Below, in pieces: positions 35,771 through 45,955 of a stretch of DNA of 64,000 bases; within the stretch, counting starts at the first letter, position 1; every line of letters starts with the position of its first letter. The DNA is from Curtobacterium pusillum (GTDB lineage Bacteria > Actinomycetota > Actinomycetes > Actinomycetales > Microbacteriaceae), in NCBI RefSeq assembly GCF_013359865.1, contig NZ_JABMCE010000061.1, positions 20,717 to 84,716 on the forward strand, in the 5' to 3' direction. The notes beneath the pieces are model-generated. The model ran no database searches. It saw only the letters and a program-made list of their open reading frames with translations, and was not told the origin of the DNA. A program made the position numbers and the translations under genes.

Positions 35771-36343
35771 ATGAACGATCCTCAGCAGACTGCGCGCCAG
35801 CAGCTCCGGCCCGACGAGCACCTGTACTGGGCCGGAGTGAGCGACACGGCGAAGCTGTTCGGTCCCCGGGACGGGTTCCTGGTGCCGTTCTCACTCCTCT
35901 GGACGGGGTTCATCGTGTACTCGCTGGTCGGCTTCCCGTGGAACGGCAACGCGGGGCCCGCCGTGATCGTCCCGGCCGCGATGGTGATCGTCGGCCTCCA
36001 CCTCGTGTTCGGCCGGTTCCTCGTGAAGGTCCACCGCAAGCGCACCACCGTCTACGCCGTGACCGACCGGCGCGCGCTGATCATCACGCCCCGCGGTTCG
36101 CGCGAGGTGCCCGTCAGCCGGACCGACCGCACGATCACCTGGAGCGGCGGCCGACGGCACTGCTCCGTCGAGTGGAACTCCGGCGACTCGACCGGAGTGA
36201 CGGCGTTCCTCGGCGGTGCCGCGACCGCCCGCATCTACGCGAACACCGGGCTCGACGGTCTGTTCGGTCCGCAGGTCTTCGCGTTCTGGGACGTCCGCGA
36301 CGGTGAGGAACTCGCCCGGGAACTCGACCGCGCTTCGCGCTAG
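35771..36343 (+). CDS. Membrane protein with PH-like domain
   Basis: 190 residues. Two membrane segments (about 37-53 and 63-79) are followed by a beta-rich domain starting KVHRKRTTVYAVTDRRAL, as in bacterial PH-like (bPH) proteins. Unknown function. It overlaps tail-to-tail by 4 bases with the next gene. Confidence 0.65.
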   Translation: MNDPQQTARQQLRPDEHLYWAGVSDTAKLFGPRDGFLVPFSLLWTGFIVYSLVGFPWNGNAGPAVIVPAAMVIVGLHLVFGRFLVKVHRKRTTVYAVTDRRALIITPRGSREVPVSRTDRTITWSGGRRHCSVEWNSGDSTGVTAFLGGAATARIYANTGLDGLFGPQVFAFWDVRDGEELARELDRASR

Positions 36344-36678
36344 CCTCGGCGGTCCTCCTCGGACTGCCACGGCAGGTGCAGGTCCCCGGGCTCGGGTTCC
36401 ACATCGCCCGCGTCGTCCGCCCCGCCCGTCCCCGGTGCCGCGACGACCTTCGACGGGTCGATGCCGTCCTCGGCCAGGTCGGCGCGGTCGCGCTGCTCGG
36501 TCTGCGAGGCCACGCTCTCCCGCTCGCTCGACGGGCTGTACGAGGTGTCGGCAGCACGCTGCTCCCGCTCCCCCACGCCGTCCGCGCCCTCGTGGTGCGC
36601 GGTGTCGCGGAGTGCGTCGTTCCGTGCTCGGTCGTCGGACGGTTCGGGTCCCGGTGCGTCGGGGATGCTGTCGCTCAT
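36340..36678 (-). CDS. Acidic disordered protein
   Basis: 112 residues from the ATG at 36678, with AGGAGG 5 bases upstream. Rich in Asp, Glu, Ser and Pro, no hydrophobic core and no domain. Such proteins occur widely in Microbacteriaceae and have no assigned role. Confidence 0.65.
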   Translation of the reverse strand: MSDSIPDAPGPEPSDDRARNDALRDTAHHEGADGVGEREQRAADTSYSPSSERESVASQTEQRDRADLAEDGIDPSKVVAAPGTGGADDAGDVEPEPGDLHLPWQSEEDRRG

Positions 36679-36905
36679 GGTGCCTCCTGCGCTGGACGGT
36701 AGTCCGTCGTGCCCGGGTACCGGTTCGGTCACGGCGCTCCTCCGGCGAACGGAGCCTCGCTACGATCGCCGGAGGGGAACGATGCGAGGAACAGGCATCG
36801 CCACGACGACGGCGTCAACCTCGACCCCGCCACGCGCTGAGCACCGCGGGGTGGGTGCGGTCCGTTACGGTTGACCCGCACTCGCCACACGCAGGAGGTC
36901 CCACC

Positions 36906-37427
36906 GTGACGATCGTCGCCGCAGCAGACGGCTCAGCCCTCGGCAACCCCGGCCCCGCCGGCTGGGCCTGGTACGTCGACGACGACCGCTGGGCCGCGGG
37001 CGGTTGGCCGAACGCCACGAACAACCAGGGCGAACTCACCGCCGTGCTGCAGCTGCTCCGGGCCACGAAGGACACCGGCGAACCGCTGCACATCCTCTGC
37101 GACAGCCAGTACGCGATCAAGGCGTGCACCGAGTGGCTCGCCGGGTGGAAGCGGAAGGGCTGGCGGAAGGCCGACGGCAAGCCCGTCCTGAACGTCGAGA
37201 TCATCAAGGAGCTCGACGCCGAGCTGCAGGGGCGCCAGGTCACGTTCGAGTGGGTCCGCGGGCACGTGGGCCACGAGATGAACGAGGCGGCGGACGTCCG
37301 TGCCCGTGGTGCGGCGACCGCCTACCAGCAGGGCACCGACGTCCCGCACGGACCCGGCTGGCCCGGCGTCGAGGTCACGGAACCGGCCGCGCTGCCCGAG
37401 GCGACGCCGCCCGCGACCCTGTTCTGA
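36906..37427 (+). CDS. rnhA: Ribonuclease HI
   Basis: 173 residues from a GTG preceded by AGGAGGT. The DEDD active site is visible: D8 (AADGS), E43 (NNQGEL), D66 (LCDSQYA), D130 (NEAAD). Degrades RNA in RNA-DNA hybrids. About 25 residues longer than the minimal enzyme because of a C-terminal Pro-rich tail. Confidence 0.92.
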   Translation: MTIVAAADGSALGNPGPAGWAWYVDDDRWAAGGWPNATNNQGELTAVLQLLRATKDTGEPLHILCDSQYAIKACTEWLAGWKRKGWRKADGKPVLNVEIIKELDAELQGRQVTFEWVRGHVGHEMNEAADVRARGAATAYQQGTDVPHGPGWPGVEVTEPAALPEATPPATLF

Positions 37428-37437
37428 CGCGCCGAGC

Positions 37438-37689
37438 TCAGTACGTCCCGTCGCGCCGGTCCTGGCGGGTGATCTCCTCGCCCGATGCCGGGTCGACGCC
37501 GGAGCGGGTCGTGGTGGTGGTCCGGCGACCGCCGAACGCGATGGCGAGGCTGATGATGAGCAGCACGACGCCCGCCGCCATCAGGATGTAACCGATCAGC
37601 CGCAAGTCGATGCCGGCGAGCTGGATGTTCAGGGCGAACGCCACGATGGCGCCGATGACGATCAGGGCGATGCTCGATCCGATGCGCAC
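37438..37689 (-). CDS. DUF6458-type small membrane protein
   Basis: 83 residues from a GTG at 37689 (VRIGSSIALIVIGAIVAFAL) with GGAAGGA upstream. Two membrane helices (3-19, 30-50) and a polar tail ending EEITRQDRRDGTY. Typical actinobacterial family of unknown function. Confidence 0.75.
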   Translation of the reverse strand: MRIGSSIALIVIGAIVAFALNIQLAGIDLRLIGYILMAAGVVLLIISLAIAFGGRRTTTTTRSGVDPASGEEITRQDRRDGTY

Positions 37690-37840
37690 GGTGTGGTCCT
37701 TCCGGTCGTGATCCCGAGCCGGGTGGCTCCGGGCTGGCGTCGAACGTACCCGGTCGCCAGGTCGGGCGTTCTCGGGCACCGTGCGGCGCGCCCGGGGCGT
37801 CAGCCGAGCACCGCCCACTCGGCCGACCGCCGGCCGACTG

Positions 37841-40471
37841 TCAGTCGACGTCCACGTCCGCCCACCCGTCGAACCGCCCGATCTCGGTGATCCGCACGAC
37901 CGCTTCCCCGGCCTCGTCCGAGGCGTCGAGGTCGATGGTCGCCGAGAACCCGAAGTCCTTGTCACCGGACGGGTCGGCGAAGATCTGTCGCGCACGCCAG
38001 ACACGCGGTGCACCCGGGCCGGCGCCAGCGCCCGCGCCCGAGCCGGCCCCCGCCCCCTCGTCGAGCACGAGGTACTGCATGGACCGGGCGTCCCCGTCGG
38101 TACCGATCGCGTCGTGCTCGTCGTAGTACTCCCCGAGCACCGCGTCCCACGCGTCGGCATCGAACCCGGCAGCACCGTCGAGTGCACCGAGCCCCTCGAC
38201 GTCGTCCGCCGCGGCGAGCAGCACCCGCTGGAACAGGGCGTTGCGGACGAGCACCCGGAACGCCCGGGGGTTCCCGGTGAGACGGGCCGGCTGGGGCGGA
38301 GCGACCTCGGCGTGCTCGGAAGACGCGAGCAGGACGTCCCCGTTCATCAGCGCTTCCCACTCGTCGACGAGTGAGGAGTCGGTCTGCTTGACGACCTCGC
38401 CGAGCCACTCGATCAGGTCGTCGAGCTCAGGGGTCCGCTGCTCGTCGGCGATGGTCTGCCGCAGGGTCCGGTACGCGTCGGACAGGTACCGGAGCACGAG
38501 CCCCTCGGAGCGGGTGAGCTGGTAGAACCGCACGAAGTCACCGAAGGTCATCGCCCGCTCGTACATGTCACGCACGACGGCCTTGGGCGAGAGTTGGAAG
38601 TCGAGCACCCACGGCTGCTCAGCGGCGTAGGCCTCGTACGCCGCTTCCAGCAACTCGGACAACGGACGGGGCCAGGTGACCTCTTCGAGCAGCTCCATCC
38701 GCTCCTCGTACTCGATCCCCTCCTGCTTCATCCGGGCGACGGCTTCGCCGCGCTCCTTGAACTGCTGCTGCGCGAGGATCGCGCGCGGGTCGTCGAGGGT
38801 GGCCTCGACGATCGAGACCATGTCGAGCGCGTAGGTGGGTGACGAAGGGTCGAGCAGCTCGAACGCGGCGAGGGCGAACGGCGACAACGGCTGGTTGAGC
38901 GCGAAGTTCGGCGCGATGTCGACCGTCAGGCGGTAGGTCACCGGCGACCCGTCGTCGGGGACGCCAACGGCGGGCACCCGCTCGATCACCTGCGCGTTGA
39001 TGAGCGTCCGCGCGATGACGAGCGCACGTCGGGCCATCGCGAGCTGCCGGGCCCGGGGCTCGTGGTTCTCGAACACGAGCGCGCGCACCTCGTCGAACGG
39101 GGACCCGCCGCGGGCCACGACCGACAGCACCATCGCGTGCGTGATCCGCATCCGCGACACCATCGGTTCCGGCTCGGCGCTGATCAACCGGTCGAAGGAC
39201 GCCTGCCCCCAGGACACGAACCCCTCGGGGGCCTTCTTCTTCTTGACCTTGTTCTTCTTCTTCGGGTCGTCCCCGGCCTTCGCGACCGCGCGGGCGTTCT
39301 CGATCTCGTGTTCGGGTGCCTCGGCGACCACGTCGCCCTCGGTGTCGTACCCGGCGCGTCCGGCCCGCCCGGCGATCTGGTGGAACTCGCGGGCGGACAG
39401 CTGTCGCATCTTGGTGCCGTCGAACTTCGTCAGACCAGTGAGCAGCACGGACCGGATCGGCACGTTGATGCCGACGCCGAGGGTGTCGGTGCCGCAGATC
39501 ACCGGCAGGAGTCCGCGCTGGGCGAGCTGTTCGACGAGCCGCCGGTACTTCGGCAGCATGCCCGCGTGGTGGACGCCGATGCCCGCGCGGATGAGTCGCG
39601 ACAGGGTCTGCCCGAACCCGGCGCTGAACCGGAAGCCGGCGATCGCGGCGGCGATCTCGTCCCGTCGCTCCCGTGACGCGACCTTCACGGACATGAGCGC
39701 CTGCGCCCGTTCGAGCGCCGCCGCCTGGGCGAAGTGCACGATGTAGACGGGCGCCTTGCCCTCCTCGAGCAGGCGTTCGACGGTCTCCTGCACGGGGGTC
39801 ATCACGTACTCGTACGACAGCGGCACGGGGCGGGCGACACCGGTCACACGCGCAGTGGGACGCCCGGTCCGCCGGGAGAGGTCGTCCGCGATGGTGGTGA
39901 CGTCGCCGAGGGTGGCCGACATGAGCAGGAACTGCGCGCGTTCGAGCACCAGCAGCGGCACCTGCCACGCCCACCCGCGGTCCGGGTCGCCGTAGTAGTG
40001 GAACTCGTCCATCACGACCACGTCCACGTCGGCGTCGGGGCCCTGCCGCAGCGCGAGGTTCGCGAGGATCTCGGCGGTGCAGCACACGATCGGCGCATCG
40101 GCGTTGACGCTCGAGTCGCCCGTGACCATGCCGACGTTCTGCGCGCCGAAGAGCTCGACGAGCTGGAAGAACTTCTCGGACACGAGCGCCTTGATCGGTG
40201 CCGTGTAGTAGCTGCGCTTCCCCTCGGCGAGCGCGGCGAAGTGCGCACCGGCGGCCACGAGGGACTTTCCGGTGCCGGTGGGCGTGCTGAGGACGACGTT
40301 CGCGCCGGAGACGAGCTCGATGAGGGCTTCGTCCTGGGCCGGGTAGAGGGGACGACCACCCTCGGCCGCCCAGTCGGCGAACGCCTCGTAGACCTCGTCC
40401 GGGTCGACGGCGCCGCCGTCGGCCGCGGGGAGCGCCGCGACGAGCGGGGGCAGGGTGGAGACGTCCGTCAT
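37841..40471 (-). CDS. DEAD/DEAH-box helicase with DUF3516 C-terminus
   Basis: 876 residues from the ATG at 40471 (MTDVSTLPPLVAAL). Motif I is STPTGTGKS (62-70), motif II is MDEFH, motif III is SAT and motif VI is HQIAGRAGRAG, of the Ski2/Mtr4-like group. A Lys-rich KKKNKVKKKK insert is followed by the C-terminal DUF3516 part. Likely RNA helicase in RNA turnover (inference from family). A short Gly-Ala low-complexity stretch lies near residue 820. Confidence 0.88.
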   Translation of the reverse strand: MTDVSTLPPLVAALPAADGGAVDPDEVYEAFADWAAEGGRPLYPAQDEALIELVSGANVVLSTPTGTGKSLVAAGAHFAALAEGKRSYYTAPIKALVSEKFFQLVELFGAQNVGMVTGDSSVNADAPIVCCTAEILANLALRQGPDADVDVVVMDEFHYYGDPDRGWAWQVPLLVLERAQFLLMSATLGDVTTIADDLSRRTGRPTARVTGVARPVPLSYEYVMTPVQETVERLLEEGKAPVYIVHFAQAAALERAQALMSVKVASRERRDEIAAAIAGFRFSAGFGQTLSRLIRAGIGVHHAGMLPKYRRLVEQLAQRGLLPVICGTDTLGVGINVPIRSVLLTGLTKFDGTKMRQLSAREFHQIAGRAGRAGYDTEGDVVAEAPEHEIENARAVAKAGDDPKKKNKVKKKKAPEGFVSWGQASFDRLISAEPEPMVSRMRITHAMVLSVVARGGSPFDEVRALVFENHEPRARQLAMARRALVIARTLINAQVIERVPAVGVPDDGSPVTYRLTVDIAPNFALNQPLSPFALAAFELLDPSSPTYALDMVSIVEATLDDPRAILAQQQFKERGEAVARMKQEGIEYEERMELLEEVTWPRPLSELLEAAYEAYAAEQPWVLDFQLSPKAVVRDMYERAMTFGDFVRFYQLTRSEGLVLRYLSDAYRTLRQTIADEQRTPELDDLIEWLGEVVKQTDSSLVDEWEALMNGDVLLASSEHAEVAPPQPARLTGNPRAFRVLVRNALFQRVLLAAADDVEGLGALDGAAGFDADAWDAVLGEYYDEHDAIGTDGDARSMQYLVLDEGAGAGSGAGAGAGPGAPRVWRARQIFADPSGDKDFGFSATIDLDASDEAGEAVVRITEIGRFDGWADVDVD

Positions 40472-40510
40472 GCGTCCATCCTCCCAGGTGGGCGGTGGCC
40501 ACCCGACGGA

Positions 40511-40546
40511 CTGGAGGCGCGGGGCGGCCCCGACCCGCGCCTCCAG
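40511..40546. other. Stem-loop in a divergent intergenic region
   Basis: CTGGAGGCGCGGG and CCCGCGCCTCCAG, 13 bp perfect, 10-base loop, between two genes that diverge. A terminator has no obvious use here, so this member of the family suggests another role or a mobile repeat. Confidence 0.65.
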
Positions 40547-40602
40547 GCTGTCCTCCACTCGCCACCAGGGCGCGCCTCGATACGCGCGCATAGACTCGCG
40601 TC

Positions 40603-41619
40603 GTGCGCGAACTCGGCTTCCTCTCCTTCGTCCCGAACCACGGCGGCACCGCCGGCGCGGCTGCCGCGCTCGAGGACGGCCTCCGCCTCTTCGAGACCGC
40701 CGAGTCCCTCGGCTACGGCACCGGCTGGGTGCGGGGTCGCCACTTCGAACCGTTCCTCACGAGTCCGATGACCTTCTTCGCGGCCGCCGCGCAGCGCACC
40801 AGCACGATCGGGTTCGGCACCGCCGTGCTCGGCATGCGGTACGAGGACCCGGTCCGGCTCGCCGAGGACGCCAGCACCGTCGACCTGCTGAGCGGCGGAC
40901 GGGTGCAGCTCGGCATCAGCACGGGGATCGCCGGCTACGGTCCGATCCTCGACCCGGTGTTCGGCGGTTCGGACCGGAGCTTCCGCGACGAGGCCGAGGC
41001 GCGAGCCGCACGGCTCCTCGAGGTGCTGCAGGGGGAACCGCTCGGCAGCGCCGGCAAGGGCTACGAGAGCATCCCGGCCGGTGCGGACCTCACCCTGCAG
41101 CCACTCAGTCCGGGCCTCCGCGGTCGCGTCTGGTGGGGCGGCGGCAGCATGGGCACCGCGGTCCGCACGGCCGAGAAGGGGCTGTTGCTGCACTGCTCGA
41201 CGCTCAACACCGAGGACACGGGTGCGCCGTTCGCCGAGGCGCAGGCGGAGCAGATCGCCGCGTACCGTGCACGCTTCGCGGAACTGCACCCGGACCGCAC
41301 CCCGAAGGTCGCGGTCGGGCGGATCGTCGTCCCGCTGCTCGACGAGCACGACCGCGCGGTGCACGAGGAGTTCCTCACGGGCTACGCGAGCGGGATGGAC
41401 GACGAGGGGCGCCCGCTCTCGGGCACGCCACCGTTCCGCTTCAGCAAGGTCTTGTCCGGCGAGCCGTCGGCGATCGTCGACGCACTGCTCGCCGACCCCG
41501 CCGTGCGCGCGGCGGACGAACTCGTGGTCACCCTGCCGGCCAACGGCGACGCGGCCGCACACGAGCGGATCCTGCGCATCATCGCCGAGCAGGTCGCTCC
41601 CGCGGTGCGACAGGCCTGA
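40603..41619 (+). CDS. LLM-class flavin-dependent oxidoreductase
   Basis: 338 residues, starting at a GTG (VRELGFLSFVPNHGG). Luciferase-like barrel motifs are present, with TSTIGFGTAVLGMRYEDPVR and DLLSGGRVQLGISTG. A flavin-dependent monooxygenase or reductase, substrate unknown. Divergent from the helicase. Confidence 0.83.
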   Translation: MRELGFLSFVPNHGGTAGAAAALEDGLRLFETAESLGYGTGWVRGRHFEPFLTSPMTFFAAAAQRTSTIGFGTAVLGMRYEDPVRLAEDASTVDLLSGGRVQLGISTGIAGYGPILDPVFGGSDRSFRDEAEARAARLLEVLQGEPLGSAGKGYESIPAGADLTLQPLSPGLRGRVWWGGGSMGTAVRTAEKGLLLHCSTLNTEDTGAPFAEAQAEQIAAYRARFAELHPDRTPKVAVGRIVVPLLDEHDRAVHEEFLTGYASGMDDEGRPLSGTPPFRFSKVLSGEPSAIVDALLADPAVRAADELVVTLPANGDAAAHERILRIIAEQVAPAVRQA

Positions 41620-42035
41620 CGCCAGGGCATCCGGCGGGCTCGCATCGAGGATGGTGAGGCCCTCGGGAGCCCGGCCGGATGACCATCTCGTCCCTGATCC
41701 GCACGGGATGGTGAACCCATCGTTCCACCTACCGCACGGTTTGTCACTCGGACCTGCGGATAGTGGACCTGGAAAATGACGATCAATCAGCCGTCATCCA
41801 GGGCGGGAAGACGTCGAACGATCGCCGCGCCCCGGAAGAGCGAATGCGTCCCCGCTCGGAGGCGGGGACGCATTCTGGACGCACCGGGGCCACCAGGGCT
41901 CCGTCGGTCGGATCAGGAGACCGTGTCGCACGCATGGCGACCCCGTTCTCGGTGCGCGCGCCGACGGTAACCAGCCGCCTGGCGCAGGGAGATGTTACTG
42001 AATGAACGTCTCCGAAGCGCGGAAACCGGACGACT
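41620..42035. other. Convergent intergenic region
   Basis: 416 bp with no supported gene. It carries one strong hairpin (listed at 41842-41875) between the LLM gene and the glucosidase gene. Confidence 0.5.
41842..41875. terminator. 14-bp hairpin terminator
   Basis: GAATGCGTCCCCGC and GCGGGGACGCATTC form a perfect stem with a TCGGAG loop between convergent genes. Confidence 0.75.
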
Positions 42036-44519
42036 TCACACCAGTTCGACGGTCACGGCACCCGATTCGTCCGTCACCGAGGCACCCACGTGGAGCGTGA
42101 ACGTGCCGGGCTCGTACGCCCACGCACCGTCCTGCCCGCCGTCCCAGTGCGCGAACGCCCGGGCCGGGACCTCGACGGAGACCTCGGTGGACTCGCCGAC
42201 GCCGAGCCGCACGGGGGCGAACCCGACGAGCCAGCGCACCGGGCGGTCGACCGCGGAGGACCCTCGCGACGCGTACACCTGCACGACGTGCTTGCCCGGA
42301 CGCGATCCGGTGTTCGCCACGGTCGCGGTGACGATCACGGCGTCGCCCTCGCGCACGGTCGGCGTCGCCGTGACACCGCCGATCCTCCAGGTCGTGTAGC
42401 CGAGGCCGTGTCCGAACGGGTACGCCGGCTCGGTACCCGCGCGGAGCCAGGCCCGGTAGCCGATGTGCACGCCCTCGTCGTACCGCACGAGACCGTCGAC
42501 CGGCGTGACGTCGAGGACGGGGACGTCCGACATCGCGGCCGGCCAGGTGGTGGGCAGGCGGCCACCCGGCTCCCGAGCTCCCGTCAGGACGTCGGCGAGC
42601 GCGTTGCCGTACTCCTGACCGCCGAACCACGTGAGGAGCACCGCGGCCACGTCGTTGCGCCAGGGCATCTCCACCGGCGACCCGGCGTTCACGACCACGA
42701 CCGTGTTCGGGTTGACCGCGGCGACCGCGCGGACCAGCTCGTCCTGGTGACCGGGCAGCGCGAGCGACGTCCGGTCGTACCCCTCGGACTCGACCTTCGA
42801 GTTCGTCCCGACGACGACCACCGCGACGTCCGCTCCGCTCGCGGCTGCCACCGCGGCGTCGATGAGCACCGACGGGTCCTCGTCGGACGGTTCGGTGCCG
42901 AACTGGTAGGCGAGCACGCCGCCGAGCGACTCGTCCTGGACGATGTCGTGCTCGATGCGGACCGAGACCTGCTGGCCCTCGGTCACCTCGACCGGCACGG
43001 ACCGCGCCGGCGGGTTGAGGAACGCCGCACCGAGCAGGTCGCCCTCGGACGCCACGTCCTCGTCGAGCACGAGCGCACCGTCGATCCACATCCGGGAGCG
43101 ACCGGCGGCACCGATGCCGATCCGCACGGTGCCCGTCGATGGTGCGGTGTACGTCGTGGTGATGTCGAGTCGGTCGGCCTCGCGCGTCGGGGCATCGCCG
43201 CCGAACCAGAACAGCGCCGTGGCGCGTCGGTCCTCGACGAAGAGCTCGGTGCCTTCGCGGACGAACGCCACCCGCGCACCGGGCTCACCGGTCACCGGGT
43301 TCGTGATGGTCGACAGCGGGAACTCGGCGATGCCCTCCTGCACGACGGCACCGATCGAGTAGTCGACGGTCGCGCCGGGGAACGCGGTGCGGATGCCGTC
43401 GAGCGGCGAGACGACCGAGGACGGCACGACCGTCGCCGAACCGCCGCCCTGGGTGCGGGCCTGGTCGGCGTTGTGGCCGATCACGGCGACCCGAGCCACA
43501 GCCGCCGAGGAGAGCGGCAGCACGCCGGTGTTGTGCACGAGGACCGTGCCCTCGGCCTCGGCCTCGCGGACGAAGGCGGTCCCGTCCTCGACGAGCGCGG
43601 GTTCCGACACCGCCGGCGAGATCCCCTCGAGCGCGCCGACGCGGGCGGCCAGGGTGAGGATGCGGCGGACCTTGCGGTCGATCGCCGACTCCGGCACGTC
43701 GCCGGACTGCACGGCGGCGAGCAGCGGTCCCTCGCTCCACCACGGGTTCGGCCCGGGCATCGCGACGTCCTGCGACGCCTTCGCCGAGTCGACCGAGCGG
43801 ACGCCCGTCCAGTCGGACACGACGATGCCGTCGAAGCCCCACTCCGAGTTCAGCGGGGTCTCGAGCAGCTCGTTCTCCGAGGCCGTGACGCCGTTGATCG
43901 AGTTGTACGACGACATGACCGCCCAGGCGTGCGCCTCGGTGACGGCCTTCTCGAACGCGAGCAGGTACAGCTCGCGGAGGGCACGGTCGGACACCTCGGT
44001 CGACGCCGTGAACCGGTCGGTCTCGTAGTCGTTCGCGATGTAGTGCTTCGGGGTCGCGGCGACGCCGTTCTCCTGCACGCCGTCGACGTACGACGCCGCG
44101 AGGTCTCCGGTGAGCACCGGGTCCTCGCTGAACGCCTCGAAGTGACGACCGCCGAGCGGGGAACGGTGCAGGTTGATGGTCGGGCCGAGCACGACGTCGA
44201 CGCCCTTGCGGCGGGCCTCGACGGCCGCGGCGGCGCCGTAGCGCTTCGCGATCGCGCGGTCCCACGACGCCGAGAGCGCGGTCGCGGACGGCAGGTTGAG
44301 CGAGGGGTCGCGCTCGTCCCAGACCTCGCCCCGGACGCCCGAGGGGCCGTCCGACATGAGGATACGGCGGAGCCCGATCTTCTCGATCGGCCAGGTGGTC
44401 CAGAAGTCCCGTCCGGTGAGCAGCTGCACCTTCTCCTGGATGGTCAGCTGGGCGAGGAGCGCGTCGATGCGCTCGGTCAGCGGACTGGAGGTGCGGGTCG
44501 AGTCGTTCACGATGGTCAC
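42036..44519 (-). CDS. Beta-glucosidase-type glycoside hydrolase, GH3
   Basis: 827 residues. The catalytic nucleophile is D236 in VVSDW, with the N-terminal GH3 barrel (KHYIANDYE) and the C-terminal domain. A PA14-like insert (about 430-520, RSRMWIDGALVLDED) is followed by a fibronectin-type III-like end. No signal peptide, so probably cytoplasmic, acting on sugars imported by the neighbouring transporter. Operon with the MFS gene upstream (36-bp gap). Confidence 0.92.
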   Translation of the reverse strand: MTIVNDSTRTSSPLTERIDALLAQLTIQEKVQLLTGRDFWTTWPIEKIGLRRILMSDGPSGVRGEVWDERDPSLNLPSATALSASWDRAIAKRYGAAAAVEARRKGVDVVLGPTINLHRSPLGGRHFEAFSEDPVLTGDLAASYVDGVQENGVAATPKHYIANDYETDRFTASTEVSDRALRELYLLAFEKAVTEAHAWAVMSSYNSINGVTASENELLETPLNSEWGFDGIVVSDWTGVRSVDSAKASQDVAMPGPNPWWSEGPLLAAVQSGDVPESAIDRKVRRILTLAARVGALEGISPAVSEPALVEDGTAFVREAEAEGTVLVHNTGVLPLSSAAVARVAVIGHNADQARTQGGGSATVVPSSVVSPLDGIRTAFPGATVDYSIGAVVQEGIAEFPLSTITNPVTGEPGARVAFVREGTELFVEDRRATALFWFGGDAPTREADRLDITTTYTAPSTGTVRIGIGAAGRSRMWIDGALVLDEDVASEGDLLGAAFLNPPARSVPVEVTEGQQVSVRIEHDIVQDESLGGVLAYQFGTEPSDEDPSVLIDAAVAAASGADVAVVVVGTNSKVESEGYDRTSLALPGHQDELVRAVAAVNPNTVVVVNAGSPVEMPWRNDVAAVLLTWFGGQEYGNALADVLTGAREPGGRLPTTWPAAMSDVPVLDVTPVDGLVRYDEGVHIGYRAWLRAGTEPAYPFGHGLGYTTWRIGGVTATPTVREGDAVIVTATVANTGSRPGKHVVQVYASRGSSAVDRPVRWLVGFAPVRLGVGESTEVSVEVPARAFAHWDGGQDGAWAYEPGTFTLHVGASVTDESGAVTVELV

Positions 44520-44555
44520 GATGATCGTCCTTTCGTTCAGAGCCAGAACAGGTGG

Positions 44556-45824
44556 TCAGCGCACGCCGCGGATGCGGGACACCGAGACGATGCCGAGCAG
44601 TCCGACGACGGCGCCGGTGATGAAGAAGCCGCCGTAGCCGCCGGTCAGCGCGATCACGCCGGGTGCGGCCGCGGGGACGATCGACTGCGGCAGGGCCTGC
44701 GCGATGTTCACGACGCCGAGGTCCTTCGCGTTGTCCTCGTCCGAGGGCAGGACGTCGGTGATCAGCGCGAGGTCGACCGCGTAGAAGACCCCCATGCCGG
44801 CACCCATGACGAACTCGCCGACGAGGACCGTGCCGAGCGACGGCGCGACGGCGATGAGCACGAGGCCGACGACGCCGACGATGCCCGCGACGGCGACGAA
44901 GAGCTTGCGGCGACCGAGCTTGTCGGAGAGCCAGCCCGCGACCAGCGAGGTCAGGACGATGCCCACGACGTTCCACAGCGTGCCCTGGAAGACCGCGTTC
45001 GCGAGGTTCGAGTCGTTCACCCCGATGTCGTCGCGGAGGAAGTAGGTGAGGTAGCTGACCGCGGTGTACTGCGCGGCGACCATCATGAACCGCGTGAGCC
45101 AGGCCCAGCCGAGGTCGGGGTGCTTCACGGGGTTGAACACGAACGACCCGAAGAGCTGCCCGATGCCGAGGCGCGACGTCGGACGGTGCGTGAGGACTCG
45201 ATCGCGGAAGACCAGCGCGTAGAGGATGACGACCGCCGACCCGATGGCGCCCGGGATGATCATCTGCGTCGCGGACGTCGAGAAGAGCTGCACGAGGAAC
45301 GTGCCGCCCACGAGCGCGAGGTTCTGCGCGAGCCCGAGCAGCGCCGCGACCCGACCGCGCTGCGACCGCGTGACGTGGTCCGGCATGACCGCGGTCAGCG
45401 CGGCGATCGTGGCGTTGTACGCGATCTGCGCGACGCCCCACCCGAGCACGAGCACGACGGTGGACGACGTCGTGGCGACGACCACGAGGGCTGCGAACCC
45501 GACCACGGTGCCACCGATGATCCACGGACGGCGCATGCCGAGCCTCCCGGCCGTCCGATCGCTGAAGCGACCGGCCAGCGGGTTGGCGACCATCGCCGCG
45601 AACGCGCCGATGCCGAGGGCCAGGCCGAGCACCCCCGCCTGGTCGTCCGGCGCGATCTCGGCGACCTTGAGCGCCATGGCGACGAGCACCGGGGGCAGCA
45701 GGGCGATGTACAGGCCGAGCATCGCGATCGGCATGCCGATCGTGTACATGAGCGGTGCGCCTCGACCGCGCGTGGGTGCGACAGCGGTGGGGGTGTCCTG
45801 GACGGTCAGGGCGTCGTTGGCCAC
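44556..45824 (-). CDS. MFS sugar transporter
   Basis: 422 residues, 12 helices, starting MANDALTVQDTPTAVAPT. The pattern of the helix 2-3 loop (AGRFSDRTAGRLGMRRP) fits glycoside/pentoside-type MFS carriers. Likely imports a beta-glucoside for the downstream GH3 enzyme. Controlled from the palindrome at 45902-45924. Confidence 0.85.
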   Translation of the reverse strand: MANDALTVQDTPTAVAPTRGRGAPLMYTIGMPIAMLGLYIALLPPVLVAMALKVAEIAPDDQAGVLGLALGIGAFAAMVANPLAGRFSDRTAGRLGMRRPWIIGGTVVGFAALVVVATTSSTVVLVLGWGVAQIAYNATIAALTAVMPDHVTRSQRGRVAALLGLAQNLALVGGTFLVQLFSTSATQMIIPGAIGSAVVILYALVFRDRVLTHRPTSRLGIGQLFGSFVFNPVKHPDLGWAWLTRFMMVAAQYTAVSYLTYFLRDDIGVNDSNLANAVFQGTLWNVVGIVLTSLVAGWLSDKLGRRKLFVAVAGIVGVVGLVLIAVAPSLGTVLVGEFVMGAGMGVFYAVDLALITDVLPSDEDNAKDLGVVNIAQALPQSIVPAAAPGVIALTGGYGGFFITGAVVGLLGIVSVSRIRGVR

Positions 45825-45901
45825 TGGAACCTTCTTTCGGGTACGCCGCCGGCGTCGGCGACTTGCACGCCTTCGTCGGCGGCTCCTGCCAACCTACCAT
45901 C

Positions 45902-45924
45902 AAAACCAAGCACTGCTAGGTTTT
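45902..45924. promoter_or_regulatory. TetR operator, 23-bp palindrome
   Basis: AAAACC and GGTTTT flank AGCA-C-TGCT: an almost perfect 23-bp inverted repeat (only the A at 45908 and the A at 45918 do not pair). It lies 77 bp before the MFS start and 31 bp before the divergent TetR start, so it can control both. Confidence 0.75.
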
Positions 45925-45955
45925 CTGTGCGGTCTCCGAGCGGTACAGTCCTGCC

